From: Pseudomonadota bacterium
GTDB lineage: Bacteria; Pseudomonadota; Alphaproteobacteria; Caulobacterales; Caulobacteraceae
Reading direction: 5' to 3'
Assembly (NCBI GenBank): GCA_021816155.1
Contig: JAKAZA010000016.1
Location: forward strand, 1-43,027
Length of the DNA: 43,027 bases
The position numbers and the translations under genes were made by a program. The stretch's first letter is position 1. Each line of letters begins with the position of its first letter. Of this stretch, positions 1-8,206 are shown one piece after another. The notes beneath the pieces were generated by a model that saw nothing but the letters and a program-made list of their open reading frames with translations, did not search any database and was not told the DNA's origin.

Positions 1-1
1 G

Positions 2-829
2 CTCGAGTTCTTCAACCCGATCGCCTCGGTGAAGGACCGCATCGGCGTCGCGATGATCGAGGCGCTCGAGGCCAAGGGCCTGATCGGGCCGAACACGGTG
101 ATCGTGGAGCCGACCAGCGGCAACACCGGCATCGCCCTGGCGTTCGTGGCCGCTGCCAAGGGGCTGAAGCTTATCCTGGTGATGCCGGAGAGCATGTCGA
201 TCGAGCGGCGCAAGATGCTGACTCTTCTCGGCGCGCGCCTGGAGCTCACCCCCGCCGAGCGCGGCATGGCGGGCGCTGTCGCAAGGGCGCGCGAGTTGAT
301 CGGCGAGATCAAGGATGCGGTGATGCCGCAGCAGTTCGAGAACCCCGCGAACCCGCTGATGCACCGCATCTCCACCGCCGAGGAGATCTGGAATGACACG
401 GCGGGGGCGGTGGACGCGGTGGTGTCGGGTGTCGGGACGGCCGGAACGATCACGGGCGTCGGCCAGGTGCTGAAGGCGCGAAAGCCGCAGGTGAAGATGA
501 TCGCGGTCGAGCCGGCCACTTCTCCGGTGCTGTCGGGCGGCCACCCCGGCCCGCACAAGATCCAAGGTCTCGGCGCCGGCTTCGTGCCGGCGATCCTCGA
601 TCGCTCGGTCATGGACGAGGTGGTGCTGGTCTCCAATGACGACGCCTTCGAGATGGCCCGACGGTGCGCGAGGATCGAGGGCGTGCCGGTGGGCGTTTCG
701 GCCGGCGCGGCCCTGACTGCGGCGTTCGACGTGGCTGGCCGCCCCGAGATGACCGGAAAGACGATCGTGACGATCATTCCGAGCTTCGCCGAGCGCTATC
801 TCTCGACGCCGCTCTTCGAGGGCCTTTGA
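2..829 (+). CDS. cysK: Cysteine synthase A (5' end cut by window)
   Basis: O-acetylserine sulfhydrylase, a PLP enzyme that makes cysteine from O-acetylserine and sulfide. The reading frame is already open at base 2, so the true start lies outside the window. The PLP-lysine motif SVKDR is encoded at about 26-40, followed by the substrate loop PTSGNTGIA and the phosphate-binding [12 protein letters not shown]. The C-terminus ends [12 protein letters not shown], normal for the CysK/CysM fold. CysK and the cystathionine beta-synthase-like and CysM paralogues share these motifs; the overall pattern fits CysK best. The stop codon overlaps the TTG start of the next gene (TTGA, 826-829), suggesting co-transcription with vsr. 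Confidence 0.93.
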   Translation, partial: LEFFNPIASVKDRIGVAMIEALEAKGLIGPNTVIVEPTSGNTGIALAFVAAAKGLKLILVMPESMSIERRKMLTLLGARLELTPAERGMAGAVARARELIGEIKDAVMPQQFENPANPLMHRISTAEEIWNDTAGAVDAVVSGVGTAGTITGVGQVLKARKPQVKMIAVEPATSPVLSGGHPGPHKIQGLGAGFVPAILDRSVMDEVVLVSNDDAFEMARRCARIEGVPVGVSAGAALTAAFDVAGRPEMTGKTIVTIIPSFAERYLSTPLFEGL

Positions 830-1257
830 CGACCGACGTCTACGGACCGGAGAAGCGTTCGGCGGTGATGCGTCGTGTAAGGGGCAAGGACACCGCCCCC
901 GAGCTCATCGTGCGGCGCATGCTCTGGCGCCTCGGCGCCCGCTATCGGCTTCACCGGCGCGACCTGCCGGGCAGGCCCGATGTGGCGTTGCCCGGCCGCC
1001 GGCTGGCGATCTTCGTTCACGGCTGTTTCTGGCACGGCCACGACTGCGCGCGCGGCGCCCGGGTGCCGAAGGCGAACCGCGTCTACTGGCTGGACAAGGT
1101 GGCGCGAAACCGGGCCCGTGATGCGGCCGCCCGCGCGGCGCTCGAAGCCCAGGGCTGGTGCGTGGAGACGGTCTGGGAGTGTGAGCTGAAGGACCGCGCA
1201 AGGCTGGAGGCGCGGATGCGTGGTGTGCTCGCCAGCCGGCTCCCTGCGCGGTTATGA
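826..1257 (+). CDS. vsr: Very short patch repair endonuclease Vsr
   Basis: Predicted T:G mismatch endonuclease that nicks beside thymines arising from deaminated 5-methylcytosine. The 143-residue product has the Vsr core: MRRVRGKDT near the N-terminus, [16 protein letters not shown] with the catalytic aspartate, then the [12 protein letters not shown] zinc/active-site stretch and NRARD, ending with the VWECELK strand. I chose the TTG at 826, overlapping the cysK stop, because the family needs the residues [12 protein letters not shown] before the first ATG at 868. Vsr is normally paired with a cytosine-C5 methyltransferase; none is encoded in this window. Its place between cysK and ftsK is not that of a restriction-modification island. 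Confidence 0.9.
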   Translation: MTTDVYGPEKRSAVMRRVRGKDTAPELIVRRMLWRLGARYRLHRRDLPGRPDVALPGRRLAIFVHGCFWHGHDCARGARVPKANRVYWLDKVARNRARDAAARAALEAQGWCVETVWECELKDRARLEARMRGVLASRLPARL

Positions 1258-1277
1258 CCGCCCAGGGCGGCGTCGGA

Positions 1278-1294
1278 GTAAACGCCCCTTAACC
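1278..1294 (+). promoter_or_regulatory. Candidate CtrA-binding box upstream of ftsK
   Basis: GTAA at 1278-1281, seven bases, then TTAACC at 1289-1294, about 50 bases before the ftsK start. The consensus for the Caulobacter cell-cycle regulator CtrA is TTAA-N7-TTAAC, so there is one mismatch in the left half. TTAA is rare in such GC-rich DNA, which makes a chance match less likely but does not exclude it. Inference only. Confidence 0.4.
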
Positions 1295-1340
1295 CTCGCC
1301 GCAGCTTAATCCGGGGTCACTCACGAGGCAGGACCCCGGC

Positions 1341-3671
1341 ATGGCGGCGGCGGCGCACAGGACCGCATCCGAGATCGTCTGGCAGGCCGTACGCGGAGCC
1401 TGGGACCACGCGGCGGCGGCCCGCCTCCGCGGCGGTCTCACCGCGGCGGCCGGGGCGGCGCTGGCGCTGGCGCTGGCCAGCTGGCGGCCCGGCGACCCGA
1501 GCGTCGACGCCTCGGCTGACGGCGCCGTCGGCAATCTGATGGGCGGCGCCGGCGCGACCATCGCGGATCTCCTGATGCAGGGTCTTGGGGTCACGGCGTG
1601 GCTCGTTTCCGCCATGCTGTTGGCGCTCGGCGTCTCGCGCACTCTCGCCACTCAGCCACTGACCACCCGGACGCCGCTGCGCTGGCGGGCGCTGGCCGGA
1701 GCGTGCGGCGTCGCGGCCCTGGCCGGGGGGCTCGCCGGCTTCGCGCCTCCGGCTATCTGGCCGCTGGGGTGCGGTCTCGGCGGGCTTCTGGGCGACCTCA
1801 TCGGCGCGGGGGGCGACAAGCTGGCCGCGGTGATCGACTTCGGCCCGGCTGCGCCGATCGTCTCCGCGCTGCTCGCCGCCGGCGGCCTCGGGCTTTGCGC
1901 CTTCGCGCTGGGCGTCCAGTCCCGTCACGTCCAGTCGCTGCTGCTGCGGCGCCGGGCGTCCGCCCGGCCAGCGCCGAAGCCCAGGCCGGCGGAACCGGCG
2001 CCGGCCGCACGCCGGCAGCCGGTCGCCTTTGCCGCCGCGCCGGCGCTTGTCGAGGAGGCTCAGGCTCCGAGCGAGGCCTCCCCTTTGGCGATCAGGTCGC
2101 CGAAGACGACCCAGAAGCCGTCCGCCCGGGAGGCGCGCGAGCGTCAGCCGAGCCTGCCTTTCGCCGCCGAGCAAACGGGCTTCCACATGCCCGAGCTCGC
2201 CATGCTGGCCAAGTCGAAGCCACGCTCCGAGACGTTCGACGAGGGCGCGCTGCGGCAGAACGCCAAGGTCCTGGAGGGCGTCCTGGCGGAATTCGGGGTG
2301 CGCGGCCAGATCGACCAGATCCGGCCCGGGCCGGTAGTCACGCTCTACGAACTCGTCCCCGCGCCAGGCGTGAAATCGGCGCGGGTCGTGGCGCTCTGCG
2401 ACGACATCGCCCGCTCGATGAGCGTCTCCGCATGCCGCGTCAGCGTGGTCTCGGGCCGCAACGCGATCGGCATCGAGCTGCCTAACCCGAAGCGCGAGAC
2501 CGTCTTTCTGCGCGACCTGCTGGCCTCGCCCGAGTATGAGAAGCAAGGCGTCGTGTTGCCCCTGGCGCTGGGCGAGACGATCGGCGGGGAGCCGTACATC
2601 GCCGACCTGTCGCGGATGCCGCACCTCCTGATCGCGGGCACGACCGGCTCGGGCAAATCGGTGGGGGTCAACGCGATGATCCTCTCGATCCTCTACCGCC
2701 TGCCGCCCGACAAGTGCCGCTTCATCATGATCGATCCGAAAATGCTGGAGCTGTCCGCCTACGACGGCATTCCGCACCTCCTGGCGCCGGTCGTGACCGA
2801 CCCGAAGAAGGCGATCGTCGCGCTGAAGTGGACGGTGCGCGAGATGGAGGACCGCTATCGCCGCATGTCAAAGATCGGCGTGCGCAACGTGGCGGGCTAC
2901 AACGAGCGCGCCCAAGAGGCGATCGCCAAGGGTGAGCACTTTGTGCGCACTGTGCAGACCGGCTTCGATGAGCAGGGGCGGCCAATCTACGAGGAAGAGC
3001 GGCTGAACCCGGAGCCGATGCCGTATCTGGTGGTTGTGATCGACGAGGTCGCCGACCTCATGATGGTGGCCGGCAAGGATATCGAAGGCGCCGTGCAGCG
3101 CCTGGCCCAGATGGCCCGCGCCGCCGGCATCCACCTGATCATGGCGACCCAGCGGCCGTCAGTGGATGTGATCACGGGCACCATCAAGGCCAATTTCCCC
3201 ACGCGGATCAGCTTCCAGGTTACTTCCAAGATCGACGCACGCACGATCCTGGGCGAGCAGGGCGCCGAACAGCTGCTGGGCCAGGGCGACATGCTCTACA
3301 TGGCCGGCGGTGGGCGCATCACGCGCCTGCACGGTCCGTTCGTGTCCGACGGCGAGGTCGAGACCGTGGCGCGGTTCCTGCGCGAGCAGGGCCAGCCCCG
3401 CTACGTCGAGGAGGTCACCGCCGCGGCTGAGGAGGACGAAGACCTGGGGGGCGAGGGCGTCCGCGGCGAGGGGGTGGGCAACGACCTCTACGACCAGGCG
3501 GTGGCCGTGGTCACGCGCGACCGCAAGGCGTCGACCAGCTACATCCAACGGCGGCTGCAGATCGGCTACAATCGCGCGGCCTCGCTGATGGAGCGGATGG
3601 AGCGCGAGGGCGTGGTGGGCGCCGCCAATCACGCCGGCAAGCGCGAGATACTGGTCGGTCCGCCACCCTGA
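1341..3671 (+). CDS. ftsK: DNA translocase FtsK
   Basis: Septal DNA pump that clears and aligns chromosome termini at division. The 776-residue protein has hydrophobic segments within about residues 30-190 that fit the four-helix membrane domain, a Pro/Ala/Arg-rich linker shorter than in E. coli, then the hexameric motor: Walker A GTTGSGKS at about 433-440 and Walker B VVVIDEVADLM near 565. The C-terminal winged-helix gamma domain, which reads polarity sequences, covers about 715-773 (YIQRRLQIGYNRAA). The ATG at 1341 is the first in a frame with a hydrophobic N-terminus. A candidate CtrA box precedes it. Length and order match Caulobacterales FtsK. Confidence 0.97.
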   Translation: MAAAAHRTASEIVWQAVRGAWDHAAAARLRGGLTAAAGAALALALASWRPGDPSVDASADGAVGNLMGGAGATIADLLMQGLGVTAWLVSAMLLALGVSRTLATQPLTTRTPLRWRALAGACGVAALAGGLAGFAPPAIWPLGCGLGGLLGDLIGAGGDKLAAVIDFGPAAPIVSALLAAGGLGLCAFALGVQSRHVQSLLLRRRASARPAPKPRPAEPAPAARRQPVAFAAAPALVEEAQAPSEASPLAIRSPKTTQKPSAREARERQPSLPFAAEQTGFHMPELAMLAKSKPRSETFDEGALRQNAKVLEGVLAEFGVRGQIDQIRPGPVVTLYELVPAPGVKSARVVALCDDIARSMSVSACRVSVVSGRNAIGIELPNPKRETVFLRDLLASPEYEKQGVVLPLALGETIGGEPYIADLSRMPHLLIAGTTGSGKSVGVNAMILSILYRLPPDKCRFIMIDPKMLELSAYDGIPHLLAPVVTDPKKAIVALKWTVREMEDRYRRMSKIGVRNVAGYNERAQEAIAKGEHFVRTVQTGFDEQGRPIYEEERLNPEPMPYLVVVIDEVADLMMVAGKDIEGAVQRLAQMARAAGIHLIMATQRPSVDVITGTIKANFPTRISFQVTSKIDARTILGEQGAEQLLGQGDMLYMAGGGRITRLHGPFVSDGEVETVARFLREQGQPRYVEEVTAAAEEDEDLGGEGVRGEGVGNDLYDQAVAVVTRDRKASTSYIQRRLQIGYNRAASLMERMEREGVVGAANHAGKREILVGPPP

Positions 3672-3691
3672 GGCGGGCGCATCACGCCCAT

Positions 3692-3709
3692 GTTCAGCCC
3701 CAGTTCAGG
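3692..3709 (+). promoter_or_regulatory. Direct repeat GTTCAG-N5-GTTCAG upstream of lolA
   Basis: GTTCAG occurs at 3692-3697 and 3703-3708, spaced 11 bases start to start, about 50 bases before the lolA start. An 11-bp period of direct hexamers is the usual layout for OmpR/PhoB-type response regulators. Envelope regulators of this class in alphaproteobacteria include ChvI and CenR, but I cannot assign this site to either. Confidence 0.35.
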
Positions 3710-3757
3710 GCGACATGCCATTGGCGCGGGAAGGGCTGATGCGCATATGGAGCTCCG

Positions 3758-4390
3758 ATGAGCTTTCTTCCGATACGGCGGGCGGTGATCGCGGCCGCGG
3801 CCGCCGCGCTCGCCGTCGCGACATTCGCGGGGCCCGCACTCGCCGACGCGGCCCGGGACGGTTTGATCTCGCGCGCCGTGGGCTACCTCGACGGCGTCAA
3901 CGACGTGAAGGCCCGCTTTGTCCAGAGCAACGCCCGCGGCGAGGTCGCGGAGGGCACCGTCTATCTGGCGCGGCCTGGCCGCGCGCGCTTCGAGTACGAT
4001 GCGCCGGCGGGTCTGCTGATCACGTCCGACGGGAAGACCGTGGCGATCTACAACACCCGCCTGAAGAGCGTGCAGCGGGTGTCGCTCGCCTCGACGCCGC
4101 TCGCGGTGTTCCTGGCCGAGCACATCCGCCTTGACCGTGGCGCCCACGTGACGCGCGTCGACCATCAGCCCGACGGGTTCTCGATCACGGCGCGCAATGA
4201 CCGCAGCCCGGCTGGCGGCGAGATCACGCTCTTCTTCGATGACCACCCGTTGCGGCTCGCCGGATGGACGATCGTCGACGCCCAGGCGCGCGTGACGCGC
4301 GTATCGCTGGGGCCGCTGACGCCATTCACCCCAACCGCGGCATTCTTCAGTCAGGGCCCGCCGCCGCCGGGGGGTGTGACACGCTGGTGA
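3758..4390 (+). CDS. lolA: Outer-membrane lipoprotein carrier protein LolA
   Basis: Periplasmic chaperone that ferries lipoproteins from the LolCDE complex to the outer membrane. The 210-residue product starts with a Sec signal peptide (IRRAVIAAAAAALAVATFAG, cleavage probably after ALA at about residue 29). The mature part shows the LolA pattern: VNDVKARFVQ, then the GTVYLARPGRARFEYD strand typical of LolA, LITSDGKTVAIYNTRLK and a C-terminal half of alternating beta strands. The ATG at 3758 gives the signal peptide. It follows ftsK by 86 bases that hold a direct-repeat motif, so it may have its own promoter. LolA supplies the pathway that also uses Lnt, encoded at 27772-29352. Confidence 0.9.
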   Translation: MSFLPIRRAVIAAAAAALAVATFAGPALADAARDGLISRAVGYLDGVNDVKARFVQSNARGEVAEGTVYLARPGRARFEYDAPAGLLITSDGKTVAIYNTRLKSVQRVSLASTPLAVFLAEHIRLDRGAHVTRVDHQPDGFSITARNDRSPAGGEITLFFDDHPLRLAGWTIVDAQARVTRVSLGPLTPFTPTAAFFSQGPPPPGGVTRW

Positions 4391-4415
4391 CAATCAAGCA
4401 GAACCAACCCGCGGC

Positions 4416-4446
4416 TTGACTTTCGTGGTCGGGAGTTGCATATATA
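4416..4446 (+). promoter_or_regulatory. Promoter of the 4450-4570 small RNA
   Basis: A TTGACT -35 element at 4416-4421 is followed by an AT-rich CATATATA run at 4439-4446, so the -10 hexamer can be read with a spacer of 17 to 19 bases. CTTGAC with a TATAT-type -10 is the usual housekeeping promoter of alphaproteobacteria. It stands alone in the lolA-xthA gap. Confidence 0.65.
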
Positions 4447-4449
4447 CCA

Positions 4450-4570
4450 CTATCGCGGCGGATCACCCGACCTGAGCCGCGCGAACCGTGCCGGAACCAA
4501 TCCCCTCCCGGCGGCGGCAAGAGAGACGACTAGCCCGGGCGCGGAAACAGCGTCCGGGCTCTTCTTTTTG
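4450..4570 (+). ncRNA. Candidate trans-acting small RNA with C-rich loop
   Basis: No coding potential is apparent, but the lolA-xthA gap has a promoter, three ordered hairpins and an intrinsic terminator. Hairpin 1 pairs CGCGGC (4454-4459) with GCCGCG (4476-4481). Hairpin 2 pairs TGCCGG (4489-4494) with CCGGCG (4508-4513) around a 13-base loop rich in C (CCCCTC at 4502-4507). Hairpin 3 is the terminator. C-rich loops that can pair with Shine-Dalgarno GGAGG are a hallmark of several alphaproteobacterial sRNAs, including GsrN in Caulobacter. I cannot assign this RNA to a named family. Alternatively the same structure is a leader or attenuator for xthA. The 5' end is estimated from the promoter. 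Confidence 0.6.
4532..4569 (+). terminator. Rho-independent terminator
   Basis: An 11-bp stem, AGCCCGGGCGC (4532-4542) with GCGTCCGGGCT (4550-4560) and one G-T wobble, closes a 7-base loop. It is followed by CTTCTTTTT at 4561-4569. This is the clearest intrinsic terminator in the window. It lies only 16 bases before the xthA start codon. Confidence 0.88.
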
Positions 4571-4585
4571 CGCTACCACGCTTCG

Positions 4586-5392
<807 letters not shown>

Positions 5393-5458
5393 TTCGCACC
5401 CGGCTTCTTCGTGCGCTGGACGGACTTCTCCTTGCCCTCGGCTGTCCTCCGCCGCGAT

Positions 5459-5980
5459 TCAAGCCGCTTCGTCCCGCGCCGCCTTGCGGACCTTTGCCAC
5501 GGCGCGGTTGCGCTTCAGGCGCGAAAGGTAGTCGATGAACAGCACGCCCTCGAGATGGTCGATCTCGTGCTGAATACAGGTGGCGAAGAGACCGTCGGCC
5601 TCCTCTTCGACCGCATCGCCCTGGTAGTTCAGGTAGCGCAGGCGCACCGTGGCCGGCCGCTGCACCTCCTCGTAGATTTCGGGGACGGATAGGCAACCTT
5701 CCTCGTAGGGCGCCAGTTCCTCCGACGTCCAGACAATCTCCGGATTGACGAAGAATCGAGGCTCCTTGGGCGCGTCGCCGCGCGCAAGATCCATGACGAT
5801 GACGCGCTTGGGCACGCCGACCTGAATGGCGGCCAGACCGATGCCCGGGGCGTCGTACATCGTCTCGAGCATGTCATCCATCAGCGCGCGCAGGTCGTCA
5901 TCGACCCGCGCGACGGGCGCCGACTTCTGCTTCAGGACCTTCAGATCCTGGTCGACCGTGAGGATGCGGCGGACGCTCAT
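5459..5980 (-). CDS. def: Peptide deformylase
   Basis: Metalloenzyme that removes the formyl group from nascent proteins. The 173-residue protein has all three signature motifs: [10 protein letters not shown] (residues 46-55), EGCLSVP (Cys96 binds metal) and QHEIDHLEG (His138, His142 and catalytic Glu139). The full set indicates an active type 1 enzyme. The start ATG (5980-5978) overlaps the rmuC stop by four bases (ATGA), so it is translated with rmuC rather than with fmt, the usual partner, which is not in the window. Confidence 0.96.
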   Translation of the reverse strand: MSVRRILTVDQDLKVLKQKSAPVARVDDDLRALMDDMLETMYDAPGIGLAAIQVGVPKRVIVMDLARGDAPKEPRFFVNPEIVWTSEELAPYEEGCLSVPEIYEEVQRPATVRLRYLNYQGDAVEEEADGLFATCIQHEIDHLEGVLFIDYLSRLKRNRAVAKVRKAARDEAA

Positions 5981-7215
5981 GCCGCGGAGGTAGGGGCGGC
6001 CTTCTGCAGCGTCAAGACGGACGCATCGCCGCTGGTCCCCAGCTTGGCGAGCGGGCGCACGGCCGACTGCACGGGTGAAAGCTCCACGATCTCGCGGCCC
6101 TCGTGGTCGGCCGCAAAGTCCTCGAAGCGTCGCGCCTGGGTCAACACCTGCGTCTCCAGCGAGCCGGCGAACTCGTTGTAGCGCTTGACCGAGTCCTCCA
6201 GCGACTTGCCGAGCTTCAGCGCGTGGCCGCCCATAGCCGCGATGCGGCGATAGAGCTCGCGGCCGAGATCGGCCACCTGCTGGGCGCTCTTTGCCTGGTC
6301 CTCCACCCGCCAGCCGTAGGCGACCGCCTTGCAGAGCGCGAACAGCGTCGTGGGCGTCACCACCAGGACGCGCTTGTCCATGGCTTCGGTCATCAGGTCG
6401 GGCGCCCGCTCCAGCGCGGCGGCCAGGAACCCGTCGCCGGGCACGAACATCGCAACGAAGTCCGGCGAGCCCTCGGCTTTGAACTGGTCCCAGTAGGCCT
6501 TGGCCGAGAGGCCGGAGATGTGGCTGCGCACGCTTTGCGCATGACGCGCATAGGCCGCCTCCCGCGCGGCGTCGTCGGGGGCGTCCTGGGCGTCGAGGAA
6601 AGCGTTCAGAGAGCACTTGGCGTCGATCACGAAGACGGCGCCTCCGGGCAGCCGCACCTTCACGTCCGGCCGCCGCCGCCCTTCCTCGGTCTCGACGCTG
6701 AACTGCTCCTCGAAGTCGAACCGGCGGGCGAGGCCCGCGGCCTCCAGCACGTTGCGGAGCGTCTGTTCGCCCCAGCGGCCCTGCACCCCGGCGCCACGTC
6801 TGAGCGCCGCGGAGAGCTTGCGCGCTTCTTCCTGCGTGGCGGCCGAGGCGGCCAGCAGAGTCTCGATCTGCTGCTTCAGTCCACCCGCCTCTTCGGCCCG
6901 CGCCTTCTCGGCGGCCGCCGTCTGCAGCTCGAACCTCGACAGCATGTCAGACACCGGTTTCAACTGGGCCTCGAGCTTGGCCTGCGCGAGCCGCTCCTGC
7001 GCTTCGAATGTCTCGCCGGCACGCCTGACCAGCGCGTCCGCCACAGCCTGCGCGGCGTGCGCGGCCTGCGCCTTCAGGGTCTCCGAGTTCGCCTCCAGCA
7101 GCCGGGCCCGCTCCTCCGCCCGCGCAGCGCGGCCCCGTTCGATGGCGGCCCAGGCGGCGGCCGCGCCCGCAACAAGCGCGAGGACGGCGGCGAGAATGAC
7201 GAGCGCGGCGTTCAT
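5977..7215 (-). CDS. rmuC: DNA recombination protein RmuC
   Basis: RmuC-family protein, linked in E. coli to limiting rearrangements at inverted repeats. Its biochemical role is unsettled, and the fold resembles PD-(D/E)XK nucleases. The 412 residues start with one membrane segment (about 4-26), then a long Ala/Glu/Arg-rich coiled coil to about residue 130, then the conserved domain: [28 protein letters not shown] and [13 protein letters not shown] with nuclease-like D and K residues. Downstream def overlaps it by four bases. The 60-base gap from recR has no visible terminator, so it may belong to the dnaX operon. Confidence 0.92.
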   Translation of the reverse strand: MNAALVILAAVLALVAGAAAAWAAIERGRAARAEERARLLEANSETLKAQAAHAAQAVADALVRRAGETFEAQERLAQAKLEAQLKPVSDMLSRFELQTAAAEKARAEEAGGLKQQIETLLAASAATQEEARKLSAALRRGAGVQGRWGEQTLRNVLEAAGLARRFDFEEQFSVETEEGRRRPDVKVRLPGGAVFVIDAKCSLNAFLDAQDAPDDAAREAAYARHAQSVRSHISGLSAKAYWDQFKAEGSPDFVAMFVPGDGFLAAALERAPDLMTEAMDKRVLVVTPTTLFALCKAVAYGWRVEDQAKSAQQVADLGRELYRRIAAMGGHALKLGKSLEDSVKRYNEFAGSLETQVLTQARRFEDFAADHEGREIVELSPVQSAVRPLAKLGTSGDASVLTLQKAAPTSAA

Positions 7216-7275
7216 GCTGTGTTCGTAGCAGAGTCGTGGCCGCGCGTAACGTCGCCGAGCAGTTTGGGTCGTGCG

Positions 7276-7878
7276 TCAGGCTGGCCGCCGCGCCCGCAGC
7301 GCCTGGGCGATGGTGCCGTCGTCCAGCCAGTCGAGGTCGCCGCCGACCGGGACGCCGCGGGCCAGCGACGTGACGGTCACGTCGGCGCCTGCCAGGCGGT
7401 CGGCGACGTAATGGGCGGTCGTCTGGCCATCGACGGTCGCCGGCAGCGCCAGGATCACCTCCGCCACGGCCGGGGCATGGGCGCGTTCGACGAGGCCGCC
7501 GACGCGCAGCGACTCCGGGCCGACCCCGTCGAGTGCGGAGAGCAGCCCGCCCAGCACGTGATACCTGCCGCGGTAGGCGCCCGCGCGCTCCATCGCCCAA
7601 AGCGCGCCCACCTCTTCGACGACGCAGATGAGCGCGGCTTCGCGCGTAGGGTCGGCGCAGATGGCGCAAGGGTCGCGCGTGTCGAGCGATCCGCACACGG
7701 CGCAGGTCTTCACGCGCGCCGCAGCTTCGGCGAGGGCGTCGGCGAGCGGGCGGAGCAGTTGTTCGCGGCGCTTCAGCAGCGTGAGGGCCGCGCGGCGGGC
7801 CGAGCGCGGCCCGAGGCCCGGCAGTTTGGCCAGCAGCGCGATCAGCCGCTCGATCTCGGGCCCGGCGGACGCCGCCAA
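7276..7878 (-). CDS. recR: Recombination protein RecR
   Basis: Partner of RecF and RecO in loading RecA at single-strand gaps. The product is 200 residues, the usual length. It shows the N-terminal helix-hairpin-helix ([18 protein letters not shown]), the four-cysteine zinc motif ([14 protein letters not shown]) and a Toprim domain (ICVVEE through [13 protein letters not shown]). I chose the TTG at 7878-7876 because it lies one base after the ybaB stop and gives the family N-terminus; upstream reading in this frame overlaps ybaB with unrelated sequence. The order dnaX-ybaB-recR is widespread in bacteria. Confidence 0.94.
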   Translation of the reverse strand: MAASAGPEIERLIALLAKLPGLGPRSARRAALTLLKRREQLLRPLADALAEAAARVKTCAVCGSLDTRDPCAICADPTREAALICVVEEVGALWAMERAGAYRGRYHVLGGLLSALDGVGPESLRVGGLVERAHAPAVAEVILALPATVDGQTTAHYVADRLAGADVTVTSLARGVPVGGDLDWLDDGTIAQALRARRPA

Positions 7879-7879
7879 G

Positions 7880-8206
7880 TCAGAACCTCGGCATGCCCGG
7901 CAGGTTGAGCCCCGCCAGCGGCCCGGTGGCGTCGCGCAGCATGGCCTGCTGCTCGGCGTCGAGCTTGCGGCGCGCATCGGCGTGGGCGGCGCGGATCAGA
8001 TCGGCGAGGATCTCGCCTTCGCCCGACACCATCAGCGAAGGGTCGATGGAGAGCCGGGTCATGTCGCCCATGCCCTTCAGCGCCAGACGCACCATGCCGG
8101 CGCCGGAGACCCCCTCGGCCTCGAGCGAGGCGAGTTTCTCCTGCGCCGCCTTCATCTTGTCCTGCATGGCCGCGGCCTGCTTCATCAGCTCGCCGAGATC
8201 TTTCAT
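7880..8206 (-). CDS. ybaB: Nucleoid-associated protein YbaB/EbfC
   Basis: Small DNA-binding protein of 108 residues, dimeric in characterised homologues. The N-terminal helix [18 protein letters not shown] and the beta-sheet segment with the conserved SIDPSLM are typical, followed by the C-terminal helix [17 protein letters not shown]. The ATG overlaps the dnaX stop by four bases (ATGA, 8203-8206), and recR follows after one base. Confidence 0.93.
   Translation of the reverse strand: MKDLGELMKQAAAMQDKMKAAQEKLASLEAEGVSGAGMVRLALKGMGDMTRLSIDPSLMVSGEGEILADLIRAAHADARRKLDAEQQAMLRDATGPLAGLNLPGMPRF

Noticed and set aside
1317-2777. A 486-codon minus-strand open frame opposite ftsK
   Set aside because: Composition is shadow-like and no domain is recognisable; ftsK is certain.
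4436-4585. N-terminal extension of exonuclease III
   Set aside because: It would run through a promoter, sRNA hairpins and an intrinsic terminator, and the family starts at MRLRIATWN.
6103-7908. A 601-codon plus-strand open frame
   Set aside because: It is antisense to rmuC and recR, both firmly identified, and looks like a GC-rich shadow.
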